Shown here: one piece after another, positions 1 through 9,308 of the stretch
Position numbering within the stretch: position 1 is the stretch's first letter
Layout: every line of letters begins with the position of its first letter
Assembly (NCBI RefSeq): GCF_003258595.1
Contig: NZ_QHHQ01000002.1
Coordinates: 372,001-436,000, forward strand
DNA length: 64,000 nucleotides
From: Acuticoccus sediminis
GTDB lineage: Bacteria > Pseudomonadota > Alphaproteobacteria > Rhizobiales > Amorphaceae
Direction of reading: 5' to 3'
The notes under the pieces: model-generated
What the model saw: the letters and a program-made list of their open reading frames with translations, nothing else
What the model was told of the DNA's origin: nothing
The model's database searches: none
Position numbers and translations under genes: made by a program

Positions 1-1
1 G

Positions 2-577
2 GGCCTGCTGGCGGGCTACTTCGGCGGGATCGTCGACAACCTGCTGATGCGCCTCGGCGACGTGCTGCTGTCGATGCCGTTCATCCTGATCGCCATCCTC
101 ATCAGCGCGGTGGCGCAGCAGTCGCTCCCGGTCGGCATGCGCGACACCCTGGCGGCGCCGATCCTGGTGCTCGCCATCGCGGTGCCGTCCTGGGTCCAGT
201 ACGCCCGCACGGTGCGCGCCTCGGCGATGGTGGAGAAGCGCAAGGAATACGTGCAGGCGGCGCGGCTCATCCGCGTGAAGTCGTGGCGCATCATGCTGCA
301 CCACATCCTGCCGAACACGCTGACGCCGATCCTGGTGGCGGCGACGCTCAACTTCGGCCTCGCCATCCTGTCGGAGGCGACGCTGTCCTTCCTCGGCGTC
401 GGCATGCCGCCCGACCAGCCGTCCCTCGGCACCCTCATCCGCGTCGGCAACCAGTTCCTGTTCTCGGGACTGTGGTGGATCGTGGTGTTACCTTCCGTGA
501 TGCTCTGCCTGATCGTCCTGTCGGTGAACCTCATCGGCGACTGGCTGCGCGACGCGCTCAATCCCAAGCTCCGGTGA
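2..577 (+). CDS. ABC transporter permease, DppC/OppC type (5' end missing)
   Basis: The visible 191 codons are the C-terminal part of an inner-membrane permease of the peptide/opine/nickel importer family; the reading frame is open at the window edge, so the start lies outside. Hydrophobic segments alternate with a cytoplasmic EAA-type loop (around QAARLIRVKSW...HHILPN), which docks on the ATPases, and the typical ending SVNLIGDWLRDALNPKLR is present. It is followed after 5 bp by an amidohydrolase, and two matching ATPases lie at the end of the operon. The solute-binding protein and the partner permease are presumably upstream of the window. Family assignment is firm; the substrate is unknown, though the linked amidohydrolases suggest a cyclic or linear amide. 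Confidence 0.93.
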   Translation, partial: GLLAGYFGGIVDNLLMRLGDVLLSMPFILIAILISAVAQQSLPVGMRDTLAAPILVLAIAVPSWVQYARTVRASAMVEKRKEYVQAARLIRVKSWRIMLHHILPNTLTPILVAATLNFGLAILSEATLSFLGVGMPPDQPSLGTLIRVGNQFLFSGLWWIVVLPSVMLCLIVLSVNLIGDWLRDALNPKLR

Positions 578-582
578 CTTCG

Positions 583-1767
583 ATGACGACCCTTCTTCTC
601 AAGAACGTCCGCCCCATGGCCGGCGAGATCCGCGACGTGACGATCGTCGACGGCCTGTTCGCCGACGGCCCCGCGCCCGAGGGCGCGGCCGAGATCGACG
701 GCGGCGGCGCGATCCTGATCCCCGGCCTCGTCGAGGCGCACACCCATCTCGACAAGTCGCTGCTGGGCCTCCCCTGGTACCGCAACGAGGTCGGCGCGCG
801 GCTGATCGACAAGATCACCAACGAGCGGGAGAACAAGGAACGTCTCGGCATCGAGCCGGCGCGCCAGTCCGAGCGGCAGGCGATCCAGTCGGTCGCGAAG
901 GGGTCGACGCACATCCGCAGCCACGTCGACGTCGACACGCACCACGGCCTGAAGGGCATCGAGGGCGTGATGGCGACGCGCGACAGGCTGAAGGACCTCG
1001 TGACGATCGAGCTGGTCGCCTTCCCGCAGTCGGGCATGATGATCCGCCCGGGCACGGCCGAGCTGATGGACCAGGCGATGGCGCTCGGCTGCGAGGTGGT
1101 CGGCGGCCTCGACCCGTGCGGCATCGACCGGGACCCGAAAGGCCACCTCGACACGATCTTCGGCCTCGCGGAGCGCTACGGGCGTCCGGTCGACATTCAC
1201 CTCCACGAGCGGGACGCGCTCGGCGCCTTCTCGATGGAGCTGATCATCGAGCGGACCGAGGCGCTCGGGATGCAGGGCCACGTCACTGTGAGCCACGCCT
1301 TCTGCCTCGGCCAGACGGACCGGACGGTGGCCGCCGGGCTGACCGAGGCGCTGGCGCGCGCCGGCGTCCACATCGTCACCACCGCGCCGGCCGCCGTGCC
1401 CGTGCCGGCGGTACGCGAGCTGATCTCCGCCGGCGTCGCGGTCGGCGCCGGGTCGGACGGGATCCGCGACACATGGGGCCCGTTCGGCAACGCGGACATG
1501 CTCGAACGGGCCATGTTCATCGCGCTGAAGAACAACTTCCGCCGCGACGACGAGGTGGAGATGGCGCTTTCCGTCTGCACCACCGGAGGCGCGGCCGTGA
1601 TGGAGCTGGAAGGCTACGGCCTCGGAACCGGCGACAAGGCCGACGCGGTGCTCATCGAGGGTGAGACGATTGCCGAGGCGGTGGCCAACCGCGCGCCGCG
1701 CCGGCTGGTGCTGAAGGGTGGTCGGGTCGTCGCCGAGAACGGCGTGTGCGTGGTCGAGGCGCCCTGA
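583..1767 (+). CDS. CodA-like amidohydrolase (cytosine deaminase family)
   Basis: A 394-residue cytoplasmic amidohydrolase of the cytosine deaminase branch. Visible metal and active-site signatures in order are HTHLD (residues 53-57), SHVDVD, VAFPQSG, DIHLHERD, SHAFCLG and GSDGIRDTWGPFG, matching the CodA arrangement of HxH, H, H and D ligands. The ATG at 583 follows the permease stop by 5 bp; a GTG at 574 overlapping that stop is an alternative start. It sits between ABC permease and ATPase genes, so it probably acts on the imported compound, hydrolysing a C-N bond in a pyrimidine-like or other cyclic amide or amidine. The exact substrate cannot be read from sequence. Confidence 0.88.
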   Translation: MTTLLLKNVRPMAGEIRDVTIVDGLFADGPAPEGAAEIDGGGAILIPGLVEAHTHLDKSLLGLPWYRNEVGARLIDKITNERENKERLGIEPARQSERQAIQSVAKGSTHIRSHVDVDTHHGLKGIEGVMATRDRLKDLVTIELVAFPQSGMMIRPGTAELMDQAMALGCEVVGGLDPCGIDRDPKGHLDTIFGLAERYGRPVDIHLHERDALGAFSMELIIERTEALGMQGHVTVSHAFCLGQTDRTVAAGLTEALARAGVHIVTTAPAAVPVPAVRELISAGVAVGAGSDGIRDTWGPFGNADMLERAMFIALKNNFRRDDEVEMALSVCTTGGAAVMELEGYGLGTGDKADAVLIEGETIAEAVANRAPRRLVLKGGRVVAENGVCVVEAP

Positions 1768-1769
1768 GC

Positions 1770-3212
1770 ATGCCCGGCCGGACCCTCCTCGCCGCGCGCT
1801 GGCTGATCGGCCACGAGAACGGGCGCCACGTCATCCTCGAGGACGGCGAGCTCGTCCTCGAGGACGGGCGTGTCGTCTTCGCCGGGCACGACTTCCCCGG
1901 CGAGGTGGGTGAGCGGCGCGACTTCGGCGAGGCGGTGATCATGCCCGGCTTCGTCGACCTCGACGCCCTGTCGGACCTCGACACGACGATCCTCGGCTAC
2001 GACACCTTCCCGGCCTGGAAGACCGGCCGGGTCTGGCCCGAAACCTACCTCGCGCGCGGGCCGTACGAGATGTACACGGCCGAGGAGCTGGCGTTCCAGA
2101 AGCGCTTCGCCTTCGCCGAACTGATCCGGAACGGCATCACCACGGCCCTCCCCATCGCCTCCCTCTTCTACCGCGCGTGGGGGGAGACCGTGGCCGAGTT
2201 CGAGGCGGCGGCGGACGCGGCGGAGGCGCTCGGCCTGCGCGTGTACCTCGGCCCGGCCTACCGCACGGGCAACCAGGTGGTGGACGCCGCCGGCACCATC
2301 CGCCCCGTCTACGACGAGGCGCGAGGGCTCGCCGAGCTCGACGCCGCGGCCGACTTCGCGCGGCGGATCGAGGGGCGTGCCGGCGGCCGCATCCGGGCGA
2401 TGTTCGCCCCCGACCGCATCGAGACGTCCACCGCGACGCTCCTGAAGCGGACCGCCGACATCGCCGCAGGGATGGGCGCGCCGGTGCGGCTCCACTGCTG
2501 CCAGTCGCCGACGGAGCTGGCCCTCGTCGCCGACCAGCACGGCACGACGCCCGCCGTCTGGCTCGACAGCCTCGGTGTCCTCTCGGAGCGCTGGCTGCTG
2601 CCGCACGGCACCCACGCCGGCGCGGACGACTTCGCGGCGATGCGCGCAGCCGGTGCGAGCCTGGTGCACTGCCCCCTCGTCTCCGCCCGGCACGGCGGGG
2701 CGCTGAAGACATTCCCGCGCCTCAGGGCGGAGGGCCTCAACATCGCGATGGGGACCGACACCTGGCCGGCCGACATGATCCTCAACATGCAGGTCGGCAT
2801 GATGACCGCACGCATCCTCGAGGGGAGCCCGACCGCGGTGCGCTCGGAGGACTACTTCGACGCCGCCACCGTCGGCGGGGCCGACGCGCTCGGGCGCCCG
2901 GACCTCGGCCGCCTCGCCGTCGGCGCGAAGGCCGACGTCGCCGTCGTCGCCCTCGACCGGACGCTCGCCGGGACCGACCCGGTCCAGTCGCTGATGACGA
3001 GCGCGTCCGGCCGCGACGTCACCGACGTCTACATCGACGGTCGCCCGGTGATGACGGACCGCATCGTCCGGGGCATCGACGACGCAGCCGACTTCGCCCG
3101 CGCGCGCGAACAGTTCGCCGGTCTCATCGCCCGCTACCCGGACCGCACACTCGGCCATCCCCCGGTCGAGCGGATCTTCTCCTCGAGCTACGAAAGGGTG
3201 CGCGTCTCATGA
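1770..3212 (+). CDS. Amidohydrolase-fold protein lacking the HxH metal motif
   Basis: A 480-residue protein of the ATZ/TRZ (chlorohydrolase/SsnA-like) amidohydrolase group. The N-terminal beta-sandwich, the late barrel motifs LHCCQSPTE and LPHGTHAG and the aspartate motif GTDTWPAD are recognisable. Where relatives have PGxxNxHxH, this protein reads PGFVDLDALSDLD, so both early histidine ligands are absent. It may be a divergent enzyme with other ligands or a non-catalytic homologue. The start codon is 2 bp after the upstream stop, and the gene overlaps the downstream ATPase by ATGA, so it is part of the same importer operon. A GTG or ATG further upstream would overlap the previous gene and is less likely. 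Confidence 0.8.
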   Translation: MPGRTLLAARWLIGHENGRHVILEDGELVLEDGRVVFAGHDFPGEVGERRDFGEAVIMPGFVDLDALSDLDTTILGYDTFPAWKTGRVWPETYLARGPYEMYTAEELAFQKRFAFAELIRNGITTALPIASLFYRAWGETVAEFEAAADAAEALGLRVYLGPAYRTGNQVVDAAGTIRPVYDEARGLAELDAAADFARRIEGRAGGRIRAMFAPDRIETSTATLLKRTADIAAGMGAPVRLHCCQSPTELALVADQHGTTPAVWLDSLGVLSERWLLPHGTHAGADDFAAMRAAGASLVHCPLVSARHGGALKTFPRLRAEGLNIAMGTDTWPADMILNMQVGMMTARILEGSPTAVRSEDYFDAATVGGADALGRPDLGRLAVGAKADVAVVALDRTLAGTDPVQSLMTSASGRDVTDVYIDGRPVMTDRIVRGIDDAADFARAREQFAGLIARYPDRTLGHPPVERIFSSSYERVRVS

Positions 3213-4264
3213 GCGAACATGTGCTTGAGGTGAAAAACCTCACCGTCGAGTTCCCCTCCCGGAACGGCCGCGCCCTGAAGGCCGTCGACAACCTGTCGAT
3301 GACCATCGACAAGGGGGAGATCCTCGGCGTCGTCGGCGAGAGCGGAGCCGGGAAGTCCATGACCGGCATGGCGATCCTCGGCCTCATCGAGCCGCCGGGG
3401 TACATCGCCGGCGGCGAGATCCACCTCTCCGGCACGCGCATCGACGGCCTTTCGGACCGCGCGCTGCAGGACGTGCGCGGCAAGCGGATCGGGGCGATCT
3501 TCCAGGACCCGCTGACGAGCCTCAACCCGCTCTTCACCGTCGGCGCGCAGCTCGTCGAGACGATCCGCTTCCACACCGCGGTCACCAGGCGCGAGGCGCG
3601 GGCGCGGGCACTGGCGCTGATGAAGGAGGTCGGCATCCCCGCCGCGGAGGAGCGCATAGACCACTATCCGCACCAGTTCTCCGGCGGCATGCGCCAGCGC
3701 ATCGTCATCTCGCTGGCGCTCGCGGGCGAGCCGGAGCTCATCATCGCCGACGAGCCGACGACCGCGCTCGACGTCTCCATCCAGGCGCAGATCACCGCGC
3801 TGCTGAAGCGGCTCTGCCGCGAGCGGGGCATGGCGGTGATGCTCGTGACCCACGACATGGGCGTGATCGCCGAGACCGCGGACCGGGTCGCCGTGCTGTA
3901 CGCCGGCCGCCTCGCGGAGGTCGGGCCGGTTGAGACGGTGGTGCGCCGCCCGCACCACCCCTACACGCGCGGCCTGATGGGCTCGATCCCGTCGCTGCGC
4001 AACGATGCGGACGAGCTGATGCAAATCCCCGGCGCAATGCCGCGGCTCGGCAGCATCCCGGCCGGCTGCGCCTTCAACCCGCGCTGCGCCTATGCCGGGC
4101 CGCGCTGCCGTGACGAGCGCCCGTTCCTCGGCGCGCCGTGTGCCGACCTGCCGCCGCTCGACGTGCCGTCGTTCGACGGCACGGCGCCAATCGCGGCGCC
4201 CTTCCGCGGTGCCGGATCCGGCGCCGTCGCCTGCTGGCTTGCCACCGAAGGAGCCGTCGCATGA
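3209..4264 (+). CDS. ABC transporter ATPase, DppD/OppD type
   Basis: A 351-residue nucleotide-binding subunit of a peptide-type importer. Walker A is GESGAGKS (residues 43-50), followed by the Q-loop [10 protein letters not shown], signature SGGMRQR, Walker [13 protein letters not shown] and the switch histidine in VTHDMG. The C-terminal oligopeptide-transporter extension carries its cysteine-containing motif ([15 protein letters not shown]), which in this family can bind an Fe-S cluster. It overlaps both neighbours by ATGA, showing translational coupling. It works with the permease at the window start and the next ATPase. Confidence 0.95.
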   Translation: MSEHVLEVKNLTVEFPSRNGRALKAVDNLSMTIDKGEILGVVGESGAGKSMTGMAILGLIEPPGYIAGGEIHLSGTRIDGLSDRALQDVRGKRIGAIFQDPLTSLNPLFTVGAQLVETIRFHTAVTRREARARALALMKEVGIPAAEERIDHYPHQFSGGMRQRIVISLALAGEPELIIADEPTTALDVSIQAQITALLKRLCRERGMAVMLVTHDMGVIAETADRVAVLYAGRLAEVGPVETVVRRPHHPYTRGLMGSIPSLRNDADELMQIPGAMPRLGSIPAGCAFNPRCAYAGPRCRDERPFLGAPCADLPPLDVPSFDGTAPIAAPFRGAGSGAVACWLATEGAVA

Positions 4265-5391
4265 CCATCGTCCGTGCCGTGACCGCCCCGGCGGCCGCCC
4301 TCGCCGCCGCGCCCTTCCGCTCCGTCGCCACCGGCGGCCCGTCCTCCCCCCGCCCCGGCCTCGCGGCAGGCGCGGGTGCCGGTCCGCGGGCCGTTCCGCC
4401 GATGGCCCCCGATGGGGCCGGCGGGCCCGGTGCCGCGCCAAAGCCGGAGCCGATCCTCGAGGTCGCGGCGCTGGAGCGGAGCTTCGACGTGTCCGCGCCG
4501 TGGCTCAACCGCGTGCTGGAGCGGAAGCCGCGCCGGGTGCTGAAGGCGGTGGACGGCGTGTCGTTCGAGATCCCGGCCGGCGAGACGCTCGCCCTCGTCG
4601 GCGAGTCGGGCTGCGGCAAGTCCACGGTCGCCAAGCTCGTCACCGGGCTGGTGGCGCCGAGCGGCGGACGCATCGCCTTCCGCGGTGACCCGCGCCGCGT
4701 GCAGATGATATTTCAGGACCCCTACGCCAGCCTCAACCCGCGCTGGCGGGTGTCGCGCATCGTCGCCGAACCGGTGGTGACGCTCGACCCCGCCCGCCCG
4801 GCGCGCGAGGTGGCCGCCCGTGTCGACGAACTGCTGGAGACCGTCGGCCTCTCGGCGGCGGACGGGCGCAAGTACCCGCACGAGTTCTCCGGCGGGCAGC
4901 GCCAGCGCATCTCCATCGCGCGGGCGCTGGCGGGAGAGCCGCACTTCCTCGTCTGCGACGAGCCGACGTCGGCGCTCGACGTCTCGGTCCAGGCGCAGAT
5001 CCTCAACCTGATGAAGCGCCTGCAGAAGGAACTCGGCCTCACCTACCTCTTCATCAGCCACGACCTGTCGGTGGTGCGGCACATGGCCGACGTCATCGCC
5101 GTGATGTACCTCGGGCGGATCGTCGAGATGGCGCCGAAGGCTGACCTCTTCGCGAATCCGCTGCACCCCTACACGCGGATGCTGCTCGACACGATCCCCG
5201 ACCTCGAGGCGCCGCGGCGGGACCGCACGCCGATGTCCGGCGAGGTGCCGAGCCCGATCGCACCGCCACCGGGCTGCAGCTTCCACCCCCGCTGCCCCCT
5301 CGCCTTCGACCGCTGCCGCGCCGAGCGCCCCGAACGCGACGCCCGCAACCACGACGGCCGCGTCGCCTGCTTCGCCGCCGAGACGGCCTGA
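4261..5391 (+). CDS. ABC transporter ATPase, DppF/OppF type
   Basis: A 376-residue second ATPase of the same importer. Walker [10 protein letters not shown]-loop [10 protein letters not shown], signature SGGQRQR, Walker [13 protein letters not shown] and H-loop ISHDLS are all present, and the C-terminus has the cysteine motif [15 protein letters not shown]. The first 60 or so residues are rich in Ala, Pro and Gly and precede the usual start of the ATPase domain ([13 protein letters not shown]). This may be a real flexible extension, or translation may start further in, but the ATG overlapping the upstream stop is the best supported start. It is the last gene of the operon. Confidence 0.94.
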   Translation: MTIVRAVTAPAAALAAAPFRSVATGGPSSPRPGLAAGAGAGPRAVPPMAPDGAGGPGAAPKPEPILEVAALERSFDVSAPWLNRVLERKPRRVLKAVDGVSFEIPAGETLALVGESGCGKSTVAKLVTGLVAPSGGRIAFRGDPRRVQMIFQDPYASLNPRWRVSRIVAEPVVTLDPARPAREVAARVDELLETVGLSAADGRKYPHEFSGGQRQRISIARALAGEPHFLVCDEPTSALDVSVQAQILNLMKRLQKELGLTYLFISHDLSVVRHMADVIAVMYLGRIVEMAPKADLFANPLHPYTRMLLDTIPDLEAPRRDRTPMSGEVPSPIAPPPGCSFHPRCPLAFDRCRAERPERDARNHDGRVACFAAETA

Positions 5392-5861
5392 CACCGGACC
5401 GGCCGGCTCCCCGTCCCGCCCTGGCCGGGACCGGTTGTCCACAGCGCCAGGCGGCCCCGGCGGCGCCGCCGGCATCCGGCCAGGGGCTGGCACGCGGCGG
5501 CGGCCGAGCCTCCGGCACCCGTCGCGACATTTGCCGGGCGCCGGAAACCCCGGCATAGGCCTCTTCGCGCATGTCGCAATGCCGACGACGCGTGTCGGCT
5601 TCCCGCCAAAGATTGTCGTCGTATCGACACCCTCAATCGCCGATTGCATTGAAGCAGCCTTTCGCAGTTGCTCACTGCGCGAATGGCAGGGTTGCAAGCG
5701 GCGGCTTCGCGACCAAGACAGGCGCGAGGCACCGCCCCGAGTGGCGGAGGGCAGCCAAACCAAATCTCTTAATACACTGAATTAATTCGTATTTTATGTG
5801 AAACGCGACGCGCCAGCGGCGGTTCGGGAGGATCGTGTGGATGCGCCCGCGCGCCGCAGCG
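5392..5861. other. Intergenic region between ABC operon and ahpC
   Basis: No convincing gene is seen here. The first 300 bp are GC-rich and include a TTGTCCACA word (one mismatch from a DnaA box). The stretch 5760-5800 is markedly AT-rich for this genome. Short open frames lack coding character. The functional part is the promoter and operator immediately before ahpC, listed separately. Confidence 0.5.
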
Positions 5862-5898
5862 ATAGAACCGATCTATCGGTATTCGGCGACTTATCTAT
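5862..5898 (+). promoter_or_regulatory. OxyR-type operator upstream of ahpC
   Basis: The 15-mer ATAGAACCGATCTAT (5862-5876) matches the OxyR half-operator ATAG-N7-CTAT. After 7 bp a second 15-mer ends in ATCTAT (5884-5898). The 22-bp period equals that of tetrameric OxyR sites. It lies 70-107 bp before the ahpC start, and oxyR itself is the third gene of the locus, so direct peroxide-responsive activation is likely. Confidence 0.72.
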
Positions 5899-5968
5899 TT
5901 CATATATCGCACTGCAGCACATAGGTTGCGCTGCGAAGACGCACGCCCCGAAAGAGTGAAGGACCGGA

Positions 5969-6532
5969 ATGTCTGTCATCAACACCCCCGTTAAGCCGTT
6001 CTCTGCCAAAGCCTACCAGGGCGGCAAGTTCATCGACGTCTCTGACGCCGACATCAAGGGCAAGTGGGCCATCTTCTTCTTCTACCCGGCCGACTTCACC
6101 TTCGTCTGCCCCACCGAGCTCGGCGACCTCGCCGACCACTATGCCGAGCTGCAGAAGATGGGCGTCGAAGTGTTCTCCGTGTCGACCGACACGCACTTCA
6201 CCCACAAGGCCTGGCACGAGACCTCCGACACGATCGGCAAGATCGAGTACGCGATGATCGGTGACCCGACCGGCACCGTCACCCGCAACTTCGAGGTCAT
6301 GCGCGAAGGCCAGGGCCTCGCCGACCGCGGCACCTTCGTCGTCGACCCGGACGGCGTGATCCAGGCGATCGAGATCACCGCCGAGGGCATCGGCCGCAAC
6401 GCCAAGGACCTCGTGCGCAAGGTGAAGGCCGCGCAGTACGTCCGCGCCCATCCGAACGAGGTCTGCCCGGCGAAGTGGGAAGAGGGTGAGGCGACGCTCG
6501 CCCCCTCGCTCGAGCTCGTCGGCAAGATCTGA
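5969..6532 (+). CDS. ahpC: Alkyl hydroperoxide reductase subunit C (2-Cys peroxiredoxin)
   Basis: At 187 residues it has exactly the usual bacterial AhpC length. The peroxidatic cysteine is in FTFVCPTE (about residue 47) and the resolving cysteine in EVCPAKW (about residue 166). It reduces H2O2, organic hydroperoxides and peroxynitrite in the cytoplasm and is re-reduced by AhpF, whose gene follows. The start ATG is preceded by AAGGACC. The upstream OxyR-type site and downstream oxyR give a complete peroxide-response locus. Confidence 0.98.
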   Translation: MSVINTPVKPFSAKAYQGGKFIDVSDADIKGKWAIFFFYPADFTFVCPTELGDLADHYAELQKMGVEVFSVSTDTHFTHKAWHETSDTIGKIEYAMIGDPTGTVTRNFEVMREGQGLADRGTFVVDPDGVIQAIEITAEGIGRNAKDLVRKVKAAQYVRAHPNEVCPAKWEEGEATLAPSLELVGKI

Positions 6533-6553
6533 CACCCCGGTCCCGCACCGGTC

Positions 6554-6669
6554 CGGCCGCCCGCTGACGGCGGCCGTCTCCGGCGAAGCGGCGCGCTGCT
6601 TGCACCAGGGTGCCGGCGGCGCTCCGTTCCCGCCGCTCCGAGATTCCATGGGGGCCGCCCGGCCCCCAT
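6554..6669 (+). other. Two RNA hairpins between ahpC and ahpF
   Basis: An 8-bp stem CGGCCGCC/GGCGGCCG (6554-6561, 6569-6576) and a 9-bp stem ATGGGGGCC/GGCCCCCAT with a 4-nt loop (6648-6656, 6661-6669) lie in the 182-bp gap. Neither has a U tract. They could be mRNA-stabilising or partial termination structures that keep ahpC message in excess over ahpF. Confidence 0.45.
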
Positions 6670-6714
6670 TCGTCAGAGACAGACGTGCGAGAGCGCTCGC
6701 GCAAGGAGGCCGCA

Positions 6715-8295
6715 ATGCTCGATGACGCGATGAAGTCCCAGCTCAAGGGCCACTTCACCAGGATGGTCCGCCCTGTCGTGATCGTCGCCACGCTCGACGA
6801 CAGCGCCAAGTCGCGCGAGCTGGCCGGGCTCCTCGCCGACCTCGCGACCCTGTCGGACCACATCACCGTCACCGAGAAGAGGGGCGGCGCCGCCCGCGCG
6901 CCGGCTTTCGCGCTGACGAGCCCGGGCGAGTCGATCCACCTCACCTTCGCCGGCATCCCGATGGGCCACGAGTTCACCTCGCTCATCTTGGCGCTGCTGC
7001 AGACGGGCGGGTACCCGCCGAAGGTCGACGCCTCCGTCATCGACGACATCAAGGCGATCGAGGGCGACTTCCGCTTCGAGACCTACTACTCGCTGAGCTG
7101 CCAGAACTGCCCTGACGTGGTGCAGGCGCTGAACCTGATGGCGGTTCTCAACCCGAACATCCATCACACCGCCATCGACGGCGCCCTCTTCAAGCAGGAG
7201 GTCGAGGCGCGGCAGATCATGTCCGTGCCGACGGTCTACCTGAACGGCGAGCCCTTCGCGCAGGGCCGCATGGAAGTCGAGGAGATCATCGCCAGGCTGG
7301 ACACCGGCGCCTCGGCCCGCGCGGCCGAGAAGCTGAAGGACCAGGCGCCGTTCGACGTCCTCGTCGTCGGCGGCGGTCCCGCCGGCGCGGCGGCTGCGAT
7401 CTACGCCGCCCGCAAGGGCATCCGGACCGGTGTCGTCGCCGAGCGCTTCGGCGGACAGGTCCTCGACACGATGGCGATCGAGAACTTCGTCTCCGTCTCC
7501 CACACCGAGGGCCCGCAGTTCGCCAAGGCACTCGAGACCCACGTCAAGGACTACGACGTGGAGATCATGAACCTGCAGACCGCCACCCGCCTCCTCGACC
7601 ACGGCGGCATCTTCGAGGTCGAGCTGGAGAACGGGGCCGCGCTGAAGGCCAGGACCGTCATCCTTTCCACCGGCGCCCGCTGGCGGCAGATGGGCGTGCC
7701 GGGCGAGGATGAGTACCGCAACAAGGGCGTAGCCTACTGCCCGCACTGCGACGGTCCGCTCTTCAAGGGCAAGCCCGTGGCGGTGATCGGCGGCGGAAAC
7801 TCCGGCGTCGAGGCGGCGATCGACCTCGCCGGCATCACCAGTCACGTCACCCTCCTGGAGTTCGACGCCGAGCTGCGCGCCGACGACGTGCTGCAGCGCA
7901 AGCTCCGCAGCCTGCCGAACGTCACCATCCTCACCTCGGCCAAGACGACCGAGGTGAAGGGCGACGGCAACAAGGTCACCGGCCTCACCTACGAGAACCG
8001 CATCTCCGGCGACACGCATGAGGTCGAGCTCGACGGCATCTTCGTGCAGATCGGACTGCTGCCGAACACGGAGTGGCTGCGCGGCACCGTCGCGCTCACG
8101 CCGCGCGGCGAAATCGAGATCGACAACCACGGCGCGACCTCCCTACCCGGCGTCTTCGCCGCGGGCGACTGCACCACGGTGCCCTACAAGCAGATCGTGA
8201 TCGCGGTCGGCGAAGGGGCGCGCGCGTCGCTGGCGGCGTTCGACCACCTCATCCGCACCTCGGTGCCCGAGGCGCAGGAAAGCAAGGCCGCTTGA
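6715..8295 (+). CDS. ahpF: Alkyl hydroperoxide reductase subunit F
   Basis: This 526-residue flavoprotein passes electrons from NAD(P)H to AhpC. The N-terminal tandem thioredoxin-like domain carries CQNC in [16 protein letters not shown]. The thioredoxin-reductase-like part has the FAD-binding GGGPAG, the redox-active CPHC in YCPHCDGP and the nucleotide-binding GGGNSG, and ends with GVFAAGDCT. The start is supported by AAGGAGG 7 bp upstream. It is separated from ahpC by a gap with two hairpins and is 16 bp from oxyR. Confidence 0.97.
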   Translation: MLDDAMKSQLKGHFTRMVRPVVIVATLDDSAKSRELAGLLADLATLSDHITVTEKRGGAARAPAFALTSPGESIHLTFAGIPMGHEFTSLILALLQTGGYPPKVDASVIDDIKAIEGDFRFETYYSLSCQNCPDVVQALNLMAVLNPNIHHTAIDGALFKQEVEARQIMSVPTVYLNGEPFAQGRMEVEEIIARLDTGASARAAEKLKDQAPFDVLVVGGGPAGAAAAIYAARKGIRTGVVAERFGGQVLDTMAIENFVSVSHTEGPQFAKALETHVKDYDVEIMNLQTATRLLDHGGIFEVELENGAALKARTVILSTGARWRQMGVPGEDEYRNKGVAYCPHCDGPLFKGKPVAVIGGGNSGVEAAIDLAGITSHVTLLEFDAELRADDVLQRKLRSLPNVTILTSAKTTEVKGDGNKVTGLTYENRISGDTHEVELDGIFVQIGLLPNTEWLRGTVALTPRGEIEIDNHGATSLPGVFAAGDCTTVPYKQIVIAVGEGARASLAAFDHLIRTSVPEAQESKAA

Positions 8296-8311
8296 AGAAC
8301 CCGGCGCAGCG

Positions 8312-9271
8312 ATGACCCTACGGGAGCTCGAGTATCTGGTCGCTCTCGCACGCTACCGCCACTTCGGGCGGGCAGCGGAGGCCTGCTGCGTCAGCCAGCC
8401 GACGCTGTCCACCCAGCTCAAGAAGCTGGAGACCGAGCTCGGCATGCAGCTCGTGGAGCGCAGCTCCACGGGCGTGCTCCTGACCCCGTTCGGACAGGCG
8501 ACGGCCGAGCGCGCCCGCCGCATCCTCGTCGAGGTTCAGCACATCAAGGACGCCGCGCAGATCGGACGCGACCCGGAAAGCGGGACGGTCCGGCTCGGCA
8601 TCTTCCCGACGCTCGGCCCCTACCTGCTGCCGAGCATCATGCTGCGCTACGCCGAGCGTTTCCCGAGCCTCCAGCTCTTCCTCATCGAGGAGAAGAGCCC
8701 GAACCTCGTAACGCGGCTCCACGACGGCGACATCGACGTCGCCCTCCTCGCCCTCCCCATGGACGACGACCAGCTCACCTGCGAGTTCCTCTTCGAGGAG
8801 CCGTTCCTGTTCGCCGTGCCGTCCGGACATCCGCTGGCGAACCGGACGCGGATCACGATGGAGGACATCTGCGAGCAGGAGCTGCTGCTGCTGGAGGACG
8901 GACACTGCCTGCGCGACCAGGCGCTCGACGTGTGCAGCCTGTCGGGCGCGGTGGAGCAGCCGGCCTTCCGGGCGGCAAGCCTGGAGACGCTGCGGCACAT
9001 GGTAGGCGCCGGGCTCGGCGTCACCCTCCTGCCGCAGCTCGCCACGGCGGGCGGCAAGTCGGCCTCCGACATGCTCCGCCTCGTCCCCTTCGTCGACCCT
9101 GCTCCCAGCCGCCGGATCGCCCTCGTCTGGCGCAAGAGCTCGGCGCGCACCGGGCTGTACCGCGCGATGGCCGAGCTCTTCCGTCAGGTGGCCGACGATC
9201 TCCTGCACGGCCCGGTGGCGGACCCCGCCCTCCGGCGGAGCGAGGCGGCACAGGACCGCCCCGCCGCCTGA
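8312..9271 (+). CDS. oxyR: Hydrogen-peroxide-sensing LysR-type regulator OxyR
   Basis: A 319-residue LysR-family regulator with an N-terminal winged HTH (LRELEYLVALARYRHFGRAA) and a C-terminal sensing domain. The redox segment LEDGHCLRDQALDVC has both OxyR cysteines at the E. coli C199/C208 spacing, which separates OxyR from other LysR proteins. The C-terminus carries a longer Ala/Arg-rich tail than the 305-residue E. coli protein. It is 16 bp downstream of ahpF, and an OxyR-type operator lies before ahpC. Confidence 0.96.
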   Translation: MTLRELEYLVALARYRHFGRAAEACCVSQPTLSTQLKKLETELGMQLVERSSTGVLLTPFGQATAERARRILVEVQHIKDAAQIGRDPESGTVRLGIFPTLGPYLLPSIMLRYAERFPSLQLFLIEEKSPNLVTRLHDGDIDVALLALPMDDDQLTCEFLFEEPFLFAVPSGHPLANRTRITMEDICEQELLLLEDGHCLRDQALDVCSLSGAVEQPAFRAASLETLRHMVGAGLGVTLLPQLATAGGKSASDMLRLVPFVDPAPSRRIALVWRKSSARTGLYRAMAELFRQVADDLLHGPVADPALRRSEAAQDRPAA

Positions 9272-9308
9272 AGCGGCACCGCGCGCGGACGACGCCGGCG
9301 TTCGCTTG

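Noticed and set aside
5433..5445. DnaA-box-like word TTGTCCACA
   Set aside because: A single one-mismatch copy with no cluster and no neighbouring dnaA or iterons; expected by chance.
5769..5785. CtrA-like TTAA...TTAA
   Set aside because: The spacer is 9 bp, not the 7 bp of CtrA sites, in a generally AT-rich stretch.
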